Source of the DNA: Unio delphinus
Lineage: Eukaryota > Mollusca > Bivalvia > Unionida > Unionidae
NCBI GenBank assembly: GCA_029339505.1
Contig: JAQISU010000081.1
Coordinates: 17,460,001 to 17,524,000, forward strand
Direction: 5' to 3'
DNA: 64,000 nt
Below the pieces are notes generated by a model. The model saw nothing but the letters and a program-made list of their open reading frames with translations. It searched no databases and was not told the DNA's origin. Of this stretch, positions 41,385 through 52,983 are shown in pieces. The position numbers and the translations under genes were made by a program. Numbering within the stretch: position 1 is the stretch's first letter; each line of letters starts with the position of its first letter.

Positions 41385-41613
41385 AGATCTGACAGCGACC
41401 GCTTAGGGGTTATGTTCTAATGACGTGTTATCATCATAATCTCTAATTTTATCAGCCAATCAGATGAAGTATTATCTTCGCGTTCGAAAGATTGAGCAGT
41501 ACGGCTAAGAGTACAAAACAATTTGATTCACGTTCAGATTACTAAAATCTGCATTTATGTTAGCCAATTCACCAGAACAGTCCCTAAAAGGGGTCGCTTT
41601 CCGATTTTCAAAT
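41385..41613. mobile_element. Short terminal-inverted-repeat element (MITE-like), copy 2
   Basis: Left end 'gatctgacagcgaccgctta' + 'ggggt'; the right end, reverse complemented, is 'aatcggaaagcgacccctt' + 'ttaggga'. The interior matches the 31856-32094 element ('aattttatcagccaatcaga', 'agattgagcagtacggct', 'cagattactaaaatctg'). The two copies share roughly two-thirds of positions by eye, so they are old insertions of one noncoding family. Confidence 0.72.
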
Positions 41614-43059
41614 ATGACAAAGGAGATCTGATATTTATCAGATTTTAAAAATGTATAATGTTAATTAGAGTTGCGCCTATTGAACTTTTATTTTAATTAC
41701 TTACCTCTGGATTTAAGATCTCAAAGTCATTTACTATTCGTAAACAGTGAATTTTGACGACTCGCTAAACATTTTCCATTTCCTAGGAGGTTGTTCCCGA
41801 ACCTAAGAGGAAAGGCGTGTCGAATGTTCGTTGTGTGCAAAATAACAGCATTATGGACAATCGAAAGTATTGTACTGAGTAATAATGTTCCCTAATTATG
41901 ACGGATATGCATTCGAGGCCCTGAACAGCAATAAACCATTGCTGATAGTTTTCCTCTCAAGCGAGAATTTTAATTTTGATATGTCAGCCTGAATCAATCC
42001 ACTTATTCTAAGAACTTTTTCTATAACAGAAGGATGATGCACCTAGCATAAACAATGTTGTTGTTTTTTCCATGACGGAAAAGGTAAGCTAAACAATACG
42101 AACAGCTAACGTATTGCTGATCTATACGATGTAGCCGTTAATAATTAGCTTAATTGCATTGGCACAGAACGGAGAAACAAATCCATGAAAATCAACGGTT
42201 TTTGCCTTAAAAACCTTATACCTAAAAGATCAAGCATTTTTTTCCCCCCAGTTGGTGAGTAGTGTTTCATGAAATGTTTCCTTGCATCTGCTCAAACAAC
42301 GTCGATATGTTGTATATATCTAATACTGATACAGATTGATCTAACCCAGGTAAGTAGATTTACTTATGAATTCCAAGTAACCGACATTATCGTAAATAGC
42401 ACCACCAAATAGACGTCTCAGATATAACAGATCTGTATGTTTAATGGCCAGTTTCCTGAAATTGATGGATCAACATTCTGTGAACGATATTTTTGTGACC
42501 ATATACTTTCTACAAAATGCTTTTATTCTGTTGACCAATGGATTTAGCTGTTTGTCATAGTTCATAACAGCAGATGTGATGGGCTCTGGACCATCGTCTG
42601 CCATCTATCCATTAGCAATTTCTTTTTTTAAATCGATATTCATCCAAACTGCAATCTTACAAGATCTCCACTGCTCCATGTTGTGGAAATAAGACACAGA
42701 TACAAGTTCATGTTTTGGCGATGTGTGCAATTTCCATTCAACTTATTTTGGAGTAGCTTATCAGATAAAATGTTGCAAATTCGGTAGGCAGTTACCATTA
42801 GTAACTCGATGCACGGCATGACAAGTGTCACTTTCAGAATTTTAAAAGTTAAGATTTGATTGATGAATTACAAAGTCAACAGCACATTACACGGTCAACA
42901 GAACAAAGGTTCTTTTTGGTGTCCGTCAAAGCTCTGCTTAAGACTACAGATATGAATTTAATCAAATTGAACTACTTGGAATATTTTCATCAAACTAGAC
43001 ACGAGAATTCATTCCAAAATCAAGCTTGCCCTTAATTAGAAATGGTCTTGCACAGATAT
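41614..43059. other. Unassigned sequence
   Basis: Nothing recognised. Confidence 0.4.
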
Positions 43060-43880
43060 CCAAGATGGCTGCCACAGCATTCGTCTTGAAAATACTGTCA
43101 CTACGCCTCCTGAATGGATAATCACTTCAAAATTAAGACTTTTACAAAAAAAACTTGATCCTAAAAAGAAAAAAAAACGGATCCCGATCTGATGTCCACC
43201 ATTTTGAAAACGTTTTATCTACTCCTTCTGAATGTAAAATTACAAACACTGGGTTTTCAACTGCAATTTTTTAATCACATCTTGTTGCCTGTAAATCCAC
43301 AAAGGCCATCTTGAAAATCTTGCCACCACTACTCCACCTGAATGGATAGTCACAGGAATGTGGTTTTCACTAATGACCTTGTCTAGTTGGTCCAAAATGA
43401 AAGTTGTTGTCATGTAACATCCAATATAGAAACCAGGTCAGCTATCTTGTCACTGTAACTCTGCATGGACCCCCCCCCCCCAAGTCATTTCAGCATCGAG
43501 TTTTACACAAAAACTTCTGCCTGCCTGTTAATATGGCTGCAAAAATGCATCATTATTGGGTTTTCACAAGATTTCTTGCGAGGTCCAGTTGGTACTATAT
43601 GAAAATTGTACCAATCTGACCAGTATGGCCACCATCTTGAAATCTTGTTATTACTCCTCCTCCTAAATGGAAAGTCCTATAGACATGGGTATTTTCACCA
43701 GAAGACTTATTATATAAATTTGATCCTGAATGAAAATGGTCCCTATCAGACAATAAGGCCTAAAATATAGCTGCTACTGAAATAGTTGTCACTAATTCTT
43801 CTAAATGGACGCCACATCAACCTGGGATTTTCAAATGGTGACTAGTTTGTCCAAAATGAAAATGTTGCTATCTTTCATTT
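43060..43880. repeat. Diverged ~110-130 bp tandem block ('gccatcttgaaaat' type)
   Basis: Phrases like 'gccaccatcttgaaatcttg', 'actcctcctcctaaatgga', 'gggttttca' and 'ttggtccaaaatgaaa' recur in order near 43076, 43195, 43307, ~43430, ~43530, 43628 and 43760. Similar phrases turn up inside EIF3B introns near 50.35 and 51.0-51.3 kb. The copies are old and diverged. Confidence 0.6.
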
Positions 43881-45079
43881 CACACAGTTGCCAGTGGCAA
43901 AAATTTGAAAATCTCAAGAATATAAGAGATAGTTTTAACAAGGCAGATAGAATCAAGAAATGATATTATCTTGAAATCCTAGAAATTCTTTATGGACAAA
44001 AAGTATCCGTCCCTTTAAGCAATTATTTTGTATTCACTCCACTGTCATCGAACATTGCCAGACCTACATGTACTGATTAAACATCTCTATGAAATTTTTT
44101 TTTTTTTTTTTTTTAAATTTCACGGGGTTATTTTGCTTCCAGTATTCTCAATAAATTTCAACTGGATGTGGAGCAAATAATCTATGCTTAGCATCACCTT
44201 TTTTCAAAATAAATTGTACACTTTTTGCCCGTAGCAGTCTCGTGCAGTGTTTCAACTCCAATTTCAATTTTCTTGACTCATCTCAGCCTCTAAACCCAAA
44301 GATATTGCATTAACACAAAGAATACAAAATGCACGACTTAATGAACAGTGGTGGGATTGGGTCATGTGGTGAACATGTCCGTTTACTCCAGAGAAAGTAA
44401 TTTGTGAAAGACTTGAAATGCGACCTTTGCTTGCAGGACCACTTTTCTTTAGATACTCGTACTAGTAAGTACCGAATAACTTTTATGTAATTTTTTGTCC
44501 TGATGTCGAATTTCATAGCCAATGCCTTAGAGAAAACGTTTGACAGTCTTACAGTTGTTAGATCACATTAGAAACCATACATTTTTCTAAAGGACAACAA
44601 TTCCAGCTAGCTTTTCGTTACATGCAGATGTTTCTTTTGATTTTTCAAAGCTCGCTTTAGATATTTTTTGCAGTTCTTGCTGTTGTTACCCTATAAATAT
44701 TTCTTTTCCTAATATTCAGTTAACTCAATTTCTCCTCAAAAACATTGCAATTTGCATGGCCATGCTGAGACTTTTTTTAAAAAATATATTGTTGTTTAGT
44801 GGTATCAAGGTTTAATCAAAATTTTTTGTTTTGTCTTCAAAATTTGTTACCTATGTTGAGCACATCTGACGCCACAGCGACAAAGTTATTTTTGTCTTAT
44901 GTGCACCTAATACATATTTAACAATATGCAGCAAGTGTAAAATTCACTGGATCATCTCATGTCATGCTACTACAACAAAGTCAGAAGCCAAGCATATAAT
45001 AAAACTGTTCTTTCCAGTGAGCTGTTTTGTATATCTGTCTGCAAAATGGAAGAAACAACTCGGCTGCAAGGAGCAATTC
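43881..45079. other. Unassigned flank downstream of EIF3B
   Basis: No other gene recognised. Some of this may be 3' untranslated region if a distal polyadenylation site is used. Confidence 0.4.
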
Positions 45080-45085
45080 TTTATT
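45080..45085 (-). terminator. Possible distal polyadenylation signal of EIF3B
   Basis: AATAAA on the minus strand, about 560 nt after the EIF3B stop. This is an alternative to the proximal signal; RNA data would be needed to choose. Confidence 0.25.
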
Positions 45086-45504
45086 ATATTGTGATAAATA
45101 AAAGGAAGACAAAAAAAAGAGTGCAGTAGTACTAGTGCAATTCCTAAGCATGCAACTTTTTATCCTATATGGAACAGTAAAATACCCAGAAAAGTGAGGA
45201 TACAAGATACATAATGGAATTGGGATATATGGATGCATTATGACATAAATAGTAAGCATTATTTTGTTGCATTTACAGCTAAAAGAAAGAAAACATACAC
45301 TTTTGATTCTCATACACTGATGTTCATCATTTGCTGTTTGCAGACTGAAGCAGCTTTGTATGCTACTCATTTTCATTCCACCACTTCAAGGGCAACAAAT
45401 AAAAACAATTATCAATTCCAATCTTTATAGATGATGTGAAATTTCTTCAAAATGTCACACAAAAAATATCCTTTGTAGAAAATCTAATTCAATTTTCTAC
45501 AAAA

Positions 45505-45510
45505 TTTATT
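45505..45510 (-). terminator. Likely proximal polyadenylation signal of EIF3B
   Basis: AATAAA on the minus strand, about 136 nt after the stop codon, in AT-rich sequence. It would give a short 3' untranslated region. Confidence 0.45.
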
Positions 45511-45645
45511 CAGATAAAAATTCCAGTAACAGGTCCAGTTTTCAAGATGGCTGCCGAGATGTTATTGATGTAGCTTATGTTCAGAAAAACAGGAGGTTTC
45601 ACAGCTCCCGACAGTACAAAATAACGCTGCTGCTTTTTCTTGTCT

Positions 45646-45749
45646 CTACTCGTCGTCAATAAGAGTTTCATCAACTTTCAACAAAAATTCCACAATCTCC
45701 TCTTCATACTCTTCGTCGGCTCTGTTTCCCAAATCATCTGTGTCAATAC
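45646..45749 (-). CDS. EIF3B: EIF3B last coding exon (acidic C-terminal tail and stop)
   Basis: Minus-strand exon entered through 'ttttggttag' (acceptor) at 45750. Its first two bases complete the Gly codon begun in the previous exon (intron phase 1). It encodes 'IDTDDLGNRADEEYEEEIVE' followed by a short acidic end, then TAG at 45648-45646. Vertebrate eIF3b has the matching 'VDTDELDSNVDDWEEETIE' with a slightly different last segment. In eIF3 the C-terminal tail after the beta-propeller lies next to the segment that binds subunits i and g on the 40S ribosome. No membrane or targeting feature; a cytosolic protein. Confidence 0.93.
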
Positions 45750-47696
45750 CTAACCAAAAGAGTTAGTATAAATCAATCGGTCCATATGAAAACAATCTTA
45801 TTTGGTTTAATCAGTCATAGCTTTTCTGGAAAATAGTGTTTATACACTTTTAAATATAAAACTTATCCTATACTGAGATTTTTTTTTATATTTTTTAAAT
45901 CGATGATAAACCATTCTGATACATACTCTTATTGGTTATCGATCACCAGTTGGAAAGATAATCCACTGATTGAATTCATAAAATGCTTCTTAGTGTGTGA
46001 AATGACATTTTCCATGAGAGAAAAAATTAAGAAAGCATGTTCAACAGTTGAAAGTATGACTGTGTCTGACGAGATCTAAAATGCTGATCATTAATCTTTT
46101 AATTTTAACTGATTCCCGAATGTCACTTATATTAGTGCCTTAAGACCAAAACAAAAGCTGAGCATTTTTGTGGAAAATATGGAACATTGCTACCAGCCAA
46201 GGGAAATCAGCCAAAGAACTTGCAAGAGAATTTATTTTTAAAGGTTTGGAGGAAAGAAGTAGTTTACAAACCTTCCAAAATTTGCAATTTGTAAATATGA
46301 TAACCATCAAAATGAACTGTAAACACATGGTTTATTTCCCAGCTGTTGACCACCTACCACCTCACAAATGCTTTTATATACTTCTTTAACATAATGAATT
46401 AAAACATTGAAAAAAGTGTTTAGATAGCATCGTTTCGCTCAAAATTCTTATCATTGTAATCTATTTCAGTATTTCAAGCTTCCATCCCATTCCAGCCAAC
46501 TAACTTTTAGCGCATTCACCCCTAAAGGTTGTTTTCGCATGAAATGTGAGTAGGAAACACATTTTTGGGAATATTTCTGAATGCATCCTAATACATCGAC
46601 TTCCAAGCAATTTTAGATTAGACCAATGCCTAGCTGTGCTATAAAAAAATGTTTTTCATTGGTTAGTTTGCTGGCACAGTTGGATATTTTTTTTTTTTTT
46701 TTGCTTAATGGACCCAAAATTTTCATATGGAGAAGACTATTTAAAATGTCCACCTTATCCTACTTTTTGCACAGGTTCTCCAGTCTGTGTGCACTTCAAA
46801 CCAGTCTGCCTTCGATTTCAGGCCATAAAGTCTAAAATCTGGACACAAAATCAATTCTGACCATGGATGCATTTTGGGTGGAAAACAAAAACTGGTCCCA
46901 AAAATTAGGATTTTCCCTGTATTTTGTAGTGTAACTAAAATGTCCAGATTATTTGCTATCATTGTAGAGCTAAATCTGTCTACCTTTCTATAATACCAAC
47001 CACTTTAGTGTATCATGCACGACCTCAATGCTACAGACCTTGGAAGTAGGCTACTACCGCATGCCCCGTAAACTCGGCGTAAGGGGTTAATTTGTTAAAA
47101 CATGTCCAAATGCTTGTGTGGGAATTTGACTTTATTAGCAAAAAGATGTTAAAGGTCTGACTGAAACACTATAACTTCTAATTTGTAGAAAAATGACAAT
47201 ATGGGCTGCCAAGTGTGTAAGATTATCTTGAAAATTTGACTTATCAGTCTATGTTGAGTAATAAATCTATTTTGAAACAACTACTTTACAGAAACTGGAA
47301 AATCAATAAAGTGGCACAATAATTCAATCTGGTCTTCGTTTGATTAGTCCAAAAATTTATCCATGATGTACATTACTCTACTTTACCTGTAGTCTTAGAA
47401 ACTAACAAGCAGGCTGTGTGTGTGTGTGTATTTAACATGGCTTGTGTTGTTTTTTTTATATTTAACATAGCTCGAGTGTGTGTATTTTTTATATTAAACA
47501 TAGCTTGATTGTGTGTGTGTTTTTGATATTTAACATGGCTTGATTGTGTGTGTGTGTGATTTTGATATTTAACATGGCTTGATGGATGGAGAATTAATAC
47601 TGTATGCATCTACCACTATCATTGGTGGCACATTTAAATGAGGCCTTAGTGCAGTTTGTCCAGGTGAAGCTGTTCTACACTTGTATCATTACATAC
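45750..47696 (-). other. EIF3B intron (phase 1), 1.95 kb
   Basis: Contains a minisatellite at 47414-47583; otherwise nothing recognised. Confidence 0.85.
47414..47583. repeat. ~45-50 bp minisatellite with TG core
   Basis: Four units of a (TG)n run followed by 'atttttgatatttaacatgg' + 'cttgat'. The same 'atttaacatggc' phrase with TG runs occurs at 49617-49682, and the 3' end of family B SINEs is '(tg)n..gatttttaacatagct', so the array seems built from SINE ends. Confidence 0.85.
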
Positions 47697-47805
47697 CATT
47701 TCTGAGAGCCAGTCTTCGAGGCTTGAAAAGATGAAACTCTTCCTCTCTTTCGCTCCTGAACTTCTCATACTCTTCAATCAACTGACGGCGTTTCTGGATC
47801 AGCTC
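47697..47805 (-). CDS. EIF3B: EIF3B coding exon (C-terminal charged helix, second half)
   Basis: Bounded by 'tttttacag' before 47805 and donor 'gtatgt' after 47697; 36 codons plus one base. Encodes 'ELIQKRRQLIEEYEKFRSER' and then 'EEEFHLFKPRRLALRN'. It aligns with the eIF3b stretch 'KELVERRRTMMEDFRKYR..' and '..LELRGG'. This long charged helix is the part of eIF3b known from yeast Prt1 and human work to hold eIF3i and eIF3g. The upstream intron (47806-52905) is 5.1 kb and is loaded with SINEs and a hAT-like element. Confidence 0.94.
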
Positions 47806-49224
47806 CTGTAAAAAGAAATGAAATCAGGGTCACATATAGTTTAAATCCAGAGAAATTGTTTAGGCAAGTGAAACAAGAATCCTAAGTGGTCCTGAAGCTG
47901 TTAACCTGACTGCCAATGTGTGGCAGTTGATGGTGAAGCAATCTGCAGAGATGCTGCCAGGATTTTATGTAACTGGTGGTGGTGGCTTTTTCTTTTTCAC
48001 AAAAAGGATATAGTAGAACTAAAAGCAGGGAAGGAACAAATAGCCATAGTTCAATTTACACCTCCAAATCATTATCCATCTATTGCTTTTTCCTGCTACA
48101 CTGTTAGAGCCCTACTGAAATTAAAATCTTTAAAAGATATCACCTCTAGTTGTAAAAGCAGTAATCTGTAGGTTGTTTCTGAGCTTAATCTGTTCCATTC
48201 GTGTATGAATATTATGTGCTGAGAACCCCCTCTTACATTCTGGTCTATTAAGGGGCATATACACAGCTTGGCCAGCTGGAATGAGTCTAAAAACTGTTAT
48301 TTATGGTTGTTATATACAATATTCCAGGTATTGTAATTGGGATACTTCTGCTTCGAAAAAAAGATGTTCACTAACATATTCTGGTTTTGCTTGTTTGACT
48401 TGCACTTTATGGAATACAGATTTACTATTCCACAATGTTGGATTAGGATTTGTAAGCCGATTAATGCCACAGTCTATTTATTCAGACAGACAAATATTTT
48501 ATCAAATAAATATCATTTTTTTCATAATTTGATCTTTCTATTCATTTTTATTAAACCTATCTTAACCCATTTGCTAGGGCTATAGGGTTTTTAGCAACGA
48601 AAAAAAAAACAAAGGGCTAAATTGTGACAGCACTCTACTTTTAAATTATATTTTAATTCAGCTCGTTTGTTCGTCTATTCTACATTTAATTTTGACATAC
48701 TGCTGAAATGAGGTGCCATGCCATCTGTTATTGTTCATCCAGCATGTACATCGAACTTGTATGTACTCCATTTTGGGTTCAAAACCTACATTAACACTGA
48801 CCCAGCTTCAATCATCTGATATACTTCCAAACTAATAATAAGATATTGCTCTCATCCAAATCATCAGCTATCATTTGCCAAACAAAATTGTAATCTAATA
48901 AATAAACCATGCTGGGCATCTGACATTGAGTTTTTTTATATAGATACATTTGAAAGCTTCCTTGATGCAAGGTTCAAACTCTTAAAGATTGTTAATTCTG
49001 TGGCCAAACAAATTTAGTTTAACGAATCATGTTAAGCTAAAGCTAAAATCTTGGTTTAAAAAAAGACACGGCATGAGGAGTTTACCAAATTTCACAACAA
49101 TTACTTTATGGGTGAGGGACTTAATAAACGTGGATATTGTACGAGCAGATTTTATGACATTAAATTAATTTGTGGGAGTATTTGCTCAACACACTTTTCG
49201 AAGCGAGTTTTGTTTGCTTGTTGA

Positions 49225-49528
49225 GGATTTTTAACATAGCTTTAACAAATTGTCAGCCATATCGCTATGATGCGGCAGTGAGGCAGTTTATAGTGATGTC
49301 TAGCACTGGGGCATCATGCTGCAGACATTTAGCATGATATCCCACCCAGTCACATTATCCTGACACCAGGCCGACCAGTCCTAACACTAATCTCTTAATG
49401 CTGAGCACCAAGCGAGGCAGCTGTTAGTACCATTTTTGTAAGTCTTTGGTACGACCCAGCCGGGGATAGAACCCACAACCTCACGATTCTGCGGCGGACG
49501 CTCTAACCACTAGGCCAATGGAGCGGTT
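49225..49528 (-). mobile_element. SINE family B, copy 3
   Basis: The head starts near 49528 on the minus strand ('cgctccattggcctagtggt' + 'tagagcg'), with B-box region 'gggttctatccccggctg'. The body has 'gtaccaaagacttacaaaaa', 'ctgcctcgcttggtgctcag' and 'aggactggtcggcctggtgt', and the end is 'gttaaagctatgttaaaaat'. Lies in the EIF3B intron 47806-52905, in the same orientation as the gene. Confidence 0.88.
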
Positions 49529-49616
49529 TTCAAGGGAGTGAATTCATTTGAAGTTTGTACCATTCACAAATAGGCAAGGAAGTTGCCAAATTTGGTGAAT
49601 TCCTGTTAGGGCTGTG

Positions 49617-49682
49617 GGTGTGGTTTGTATATTTAACATGGCATGTGTGTGGGTGTGATTTTGTTATTTAGCATGGCTTGTT
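49617..49682. repeat. TG-rich minisatellite fragment
   Basis: Two units of 'atttaacatggcatg' / 'atttagcatggcttg' separated by 'tgtgtgggtgtgattttgtt'; related to the array at 47.4 kb and to SINE B ends. Confidence 0.7.
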
Positions 49683-49769
49683 TAAAACAGTAAACAGTAA
49701 AACATGCCTGTGATGCTCAGAAGGTACTTGCAATTAGGAGCGGTCATCTATAGTTTTCATACAAAATCA

Positions 49770-50097
49770 TTGTGTGCGTGTGATTTGGACTTTTAAAGTA
49801 GCTTTAAAAAAATTTCAATCATATTACTACGATGTCTGCAGTGTAACAGTTTATAGTGATGTCCAGCAATGGGACATCAGGCTGCCAACAAGTAGCATGA
49901 TGTCCCACCCTGTCACATTATTTTGACACCACGCCAACCAGTCCTAACACTAACCTCTTAATGTTGAGCACCAAGCAAGGCCGCTGTAAGTACCATTTTT
50001 GTAGGTCTTAAGTCTTTGGTATAACTCAGCCAGGGATCAAACACACAACCTCTCCCATTCAAGGCAGACATCCTAACTACTAGGCCACCAGAGCGAT
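49770..50097 (-). mobile_element. SINE family B, copy 4, with probable 8-bp target duplication
   Basis: Head near 50096 on the minus strand ('cgctctggtggcctagtagt' + 'tagga'), degenerate B box 'gtttgatccctggctgag', body as in copy 3, and a TG-rich end near 49770-49784 ('ttgtgtgcgtgtgatttgg'). 'caaaatca' flanks it at 49762-49769 and 50098-50105. Located 250 bp from copy 3. Confidence 0.82.
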
Positions 50098-50430
50098 CAA
50101 AATCAGAGCATCGTAGCAAACATTTTTAAAGACCTGCCTTCCCTGGGTACCTTATAGGTTCTTAAGCAGTTTTTAAAGCAAAGACATTGCAAAATGTTTG
50201 TTTATGCAATGTGACCAAATTTGATGGCAGATCTGCAATATACAATTAAAATTAAAAGGCCTTTTTGCCAGGATGTTTTTGTCAAGAACTGATCCAATTG
50301 TACTCAGCAGTTTGGAGGAATAATTTTTTAAAGGCTGTTTTTTTTTAATTATAGCAGCCATATATTTGATGATAGGCATTCATCATTTATATAAATTAAA
50401 AATTATAAATCAAAAAGAGGCTTTAAGTTG

Positions 50431-50815
50431 AAATGCTTTAGAAACCTAAACGGAAATCGCCTCGGACATGTGCTTCGGCTGAATATCTGGTTTTTCGGTA
50501 CTATTTGGAAGTATTCGCCTCGACAAATAATATGCTCACAAATGGTTACAAGTAAAATAATTCAATAAATATCGAACTTTAAAAAAAAAAAGTTTTTTAA
50601 TACATATAATTTTAGTTAATAATAAAAAATTTCATCTTATAGGCGATATATACGGTATATGGTACACGAAAAGTTTAAGCTTTACGTATGATAATGAAAC
50701 AAACGGAGTCGCACCTACTACTCGGTTCGTGCCCGGATCCGGCAAATAGTATATCCAAATACTCGGATTCGGTACTCGGCAAAAATTATCTACTCGGTTA
50801 GTCCCTAAAATGCTT
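50431..50815. mobile_element. Nonautonomous hAT-like DNA transposon with 8-bp target duplication
   Basis: The direct repeat 'aaatgctt' at 50431-50438 and 50808-50815 brackets 369 bp. Ends 'tagaaacctaaacgg' and (reverse complement) 'tagggactaaccgag' are partly matching inverted repeats. Subterminal 'ggtactatttggaagtattc' faces 'gccgagtaccgaatccgagt' in inverted array. The interior has no coding capacity. 8-bp duplications are the rule for the hAT superfamily; the weak ends mean the class is an inference. Confidence 0.55.
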
Positions 50816-51369
50816 GATGTCAAATTTAGTAAAGTTCATTTCAGCTGTTTTGTGATAACTTGTTTGGAAGTTGGTTTTCTTTGGTAACATGGCAGATTAG
50901 CATCCTTTATTGAAATTTAAAGGGCTTGAAAGCCTGAATACTTTGTCAAATTCTGGCTTAATTGTTTCAAGTGCAAGTCATTTAAAAGTTGGATCTAGTT
51001 TTGGAATTGGTGGCCATATTTAATGGTCGAGTGGCATAGGTACAAGCTCAAAAACTTTATGACTATACGATTTCTGTCTAATTTGGTCCAAATCTGTACA
51101 GCAGTTTTTGAAGTCATTTTGGACAGCAACTCTATTTGATTGCAGAACAGCATTAATTTGACAATCTTACCAATCCTTTATGCCCGAGGGCTTTCTGGTC
51201 AAATTTTGCATAGAAACAGCAGTTGCTAGGTGTTTATTTTGTTAGTTATTGCTGCCATATTTTATCAAAATCTGTTTGGCTGTTTTTCTGAAAGTATTTA
51301 GTTGAAATTAAATCCTTTTCAGTTTCTAATAATTGGCCTCCTCTAATAGCTGTAAATCTTATTTGTCTT

Positions 51370-51623
51370 TTCATGACAGACTTTTGTTGTCATTTTAGAG
51401 TTTAACACCATTTTTCAGCACACGATGGGTTATACATGGCAGCCAGTATTATTGGTGGATGAATAATGCGGGGAAAACCCCCGACCCAAGAGAAGCTACT
51501 GGCAAGCTTTCTCACATAATTACATTAGCTGAATCTTTGACTCGAACCACGCAGACAGAGGTGAGACGGCAGTGATCTGTAACAGAAAGCGCTTTAGACC
51601 ACTAGGGGCCCCTTCATGACAGA
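51370..51623 (-). mobile_element. SINE family A, copy 3, with 11-bp target duplication
   Basis: Perfect direct repeats 'ttcatgacaga' at 51370-51380 and 51613-51623 enclose a full element in the minus direction: A-box part 'cctagtggtctaaagcgct', B box 'ggttcgagtc', 'gtgagaaagcttgccagtag', 'aatactggctgccatgtata', 'gctgaaaaatggtgttaaac' and a short 'aaaatgacaacaaaag' tail. Inserted in the 5.1 kb EIF3B intron. Confidence 0.9.
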
Positions 51624-51998
51624 TGCCAAATTTTATGGAATTTTTGTATCATTTATACAAGCTTAAATGATTTTTTTACCAGGTTTCCCTCAAACAAATT
51701 TAGTCAAATTATGTTTGTGAGTTGCAAATTTTTCCTTTTTCATATTGGTGGCCACATATGCTGGCACATCTACATAATTTCTAAAACTTTAAAAGGTCTT
51801 CATCTCAGGATGTTTCTCATCGAATTTGATTAAATTCTGTTCTGTTTATTGGTCAAGCCACTGTTTAAATGCTGCATTACTTCTAGTATTAGCTGCATAA
51901 TTTACATAATTCTAAAAGACAATGATGTCAAGAGAATAGGTGGCAAGTTGGTTATATGAGTTCTCATATGAATTGAAGATGATAATAATTTATAGAGG

Positions 51999-52223
51999 AC
52001 AGATACAGTTTAGGATCACTGCCATCTCACCTCTGTCTGCGTGGTTTTGAGTCTCAGACTCTGCTAATGCAGGTATATGAGAAAGCTTTACAGTAGCTTC
52101 TTGTGGGTTGGTTGCTCTTCCTGGGGTTTTCCACGGTTCTTCTTCCACTGGTTATACTGGCTGACATGTATAGTCTATATTGTGCTGAAAAAATTACATT
52201 AAACCCTACAACAACAGATACAG
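51999..52223 (+). mobile_element. SINE family A, copy 4, 5'-truncated, with 10-bp target duplication
   Basis: 'acagatacag' at 51999-52008 and 52214-52223 brackets an element that starts after the A box ('ggatcactgccatctcacct') and keeps the B-box region ('ggttttgagtc', one base off), 'atatgagaaagct', 'gctgaaaaaattacattaaa' and 'cctacaacaac'. A 5'-truncated copy with a clean duplication shows it inserted in this shortened form. Confidence 0.88.
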
Positions 52224-52905
52224 GGCCAAACCTTAAGCTCACTGACCCTTTGGTTTGGTCAGCTGAGTGCTAGAAAAAAATTACGTTTTAAAAACAGTAC
52301 AGTTTCATAACTAAACAGAGACAAGACAAATTCAATCAGCTACCTATTGTGAATGCGACAATATGTTCAAATTCATGTGATATATCACTACTTAAATACT
52401 GGATATCTTTAATTGATTAAAGTAAACATATCACTAATAAACATTAAGGTCATAATCTGAATATTATGCATGGATGCTATTAAAAGTTATTCAGGAATGG
52501 GTATAAACAATCTCATGGGGCTGGTTGCTGATCTGCTAAAATGATTAGACTACATTACAAAGATGATCCCCTACGGCAATATCAACAATGGTAAATCAGG
52601 TCTTGTTGTATTAACTATTTATATTTCTTATTCTCACTAAAACCAAGACAACCTATCATGCGAATTTTTCATGTGGTATGTAACACTCCTGAAAGTGCAA
52701 AAGCAGAAGTGCAGTACAAAAATTGTACAGTAAAAATGATTTAAACAATGATGCCACTTCTCCGAACCGTTGGATGATGGACAAATAGTTGGTTCCCCAG
52801 TATGCATTGTATTACATATACATTTATGATGTGAACAATAATAGCTGGGAAAAATTGACGACTCCCACTTTTCACAATTGCTTGTATTAGAGCAAATTAA
52901 CTTAC

Positions 52906-52983
52906 TGTGGACACTGTAGACTGTCTAAGGCGATCCTGAGACTCAAATTTCTGTGAATACTTCTTCAAATTCTTTTTGATTTC
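52906..52983 (-). CDS. EIF3B: EIF3B coding exon (start of C-terminal helix)
   Basis: 26 codons between acceptor 'ttcttcttcag' and donor 'gtaagt', phase 0 at both ends. Encodes 'EIKKNLKKYSQKFESQDRLR' + 'QSTVST', matching the conserved '[20 protein letters not shown]' + 'QSKAS' of vertebrate eIF3b. It links the beta-propeller to the helix that contacts eIF3i. Too short and too split to be seen as an open frame, but splice signals and frame are exact. Confidence 0.94.
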
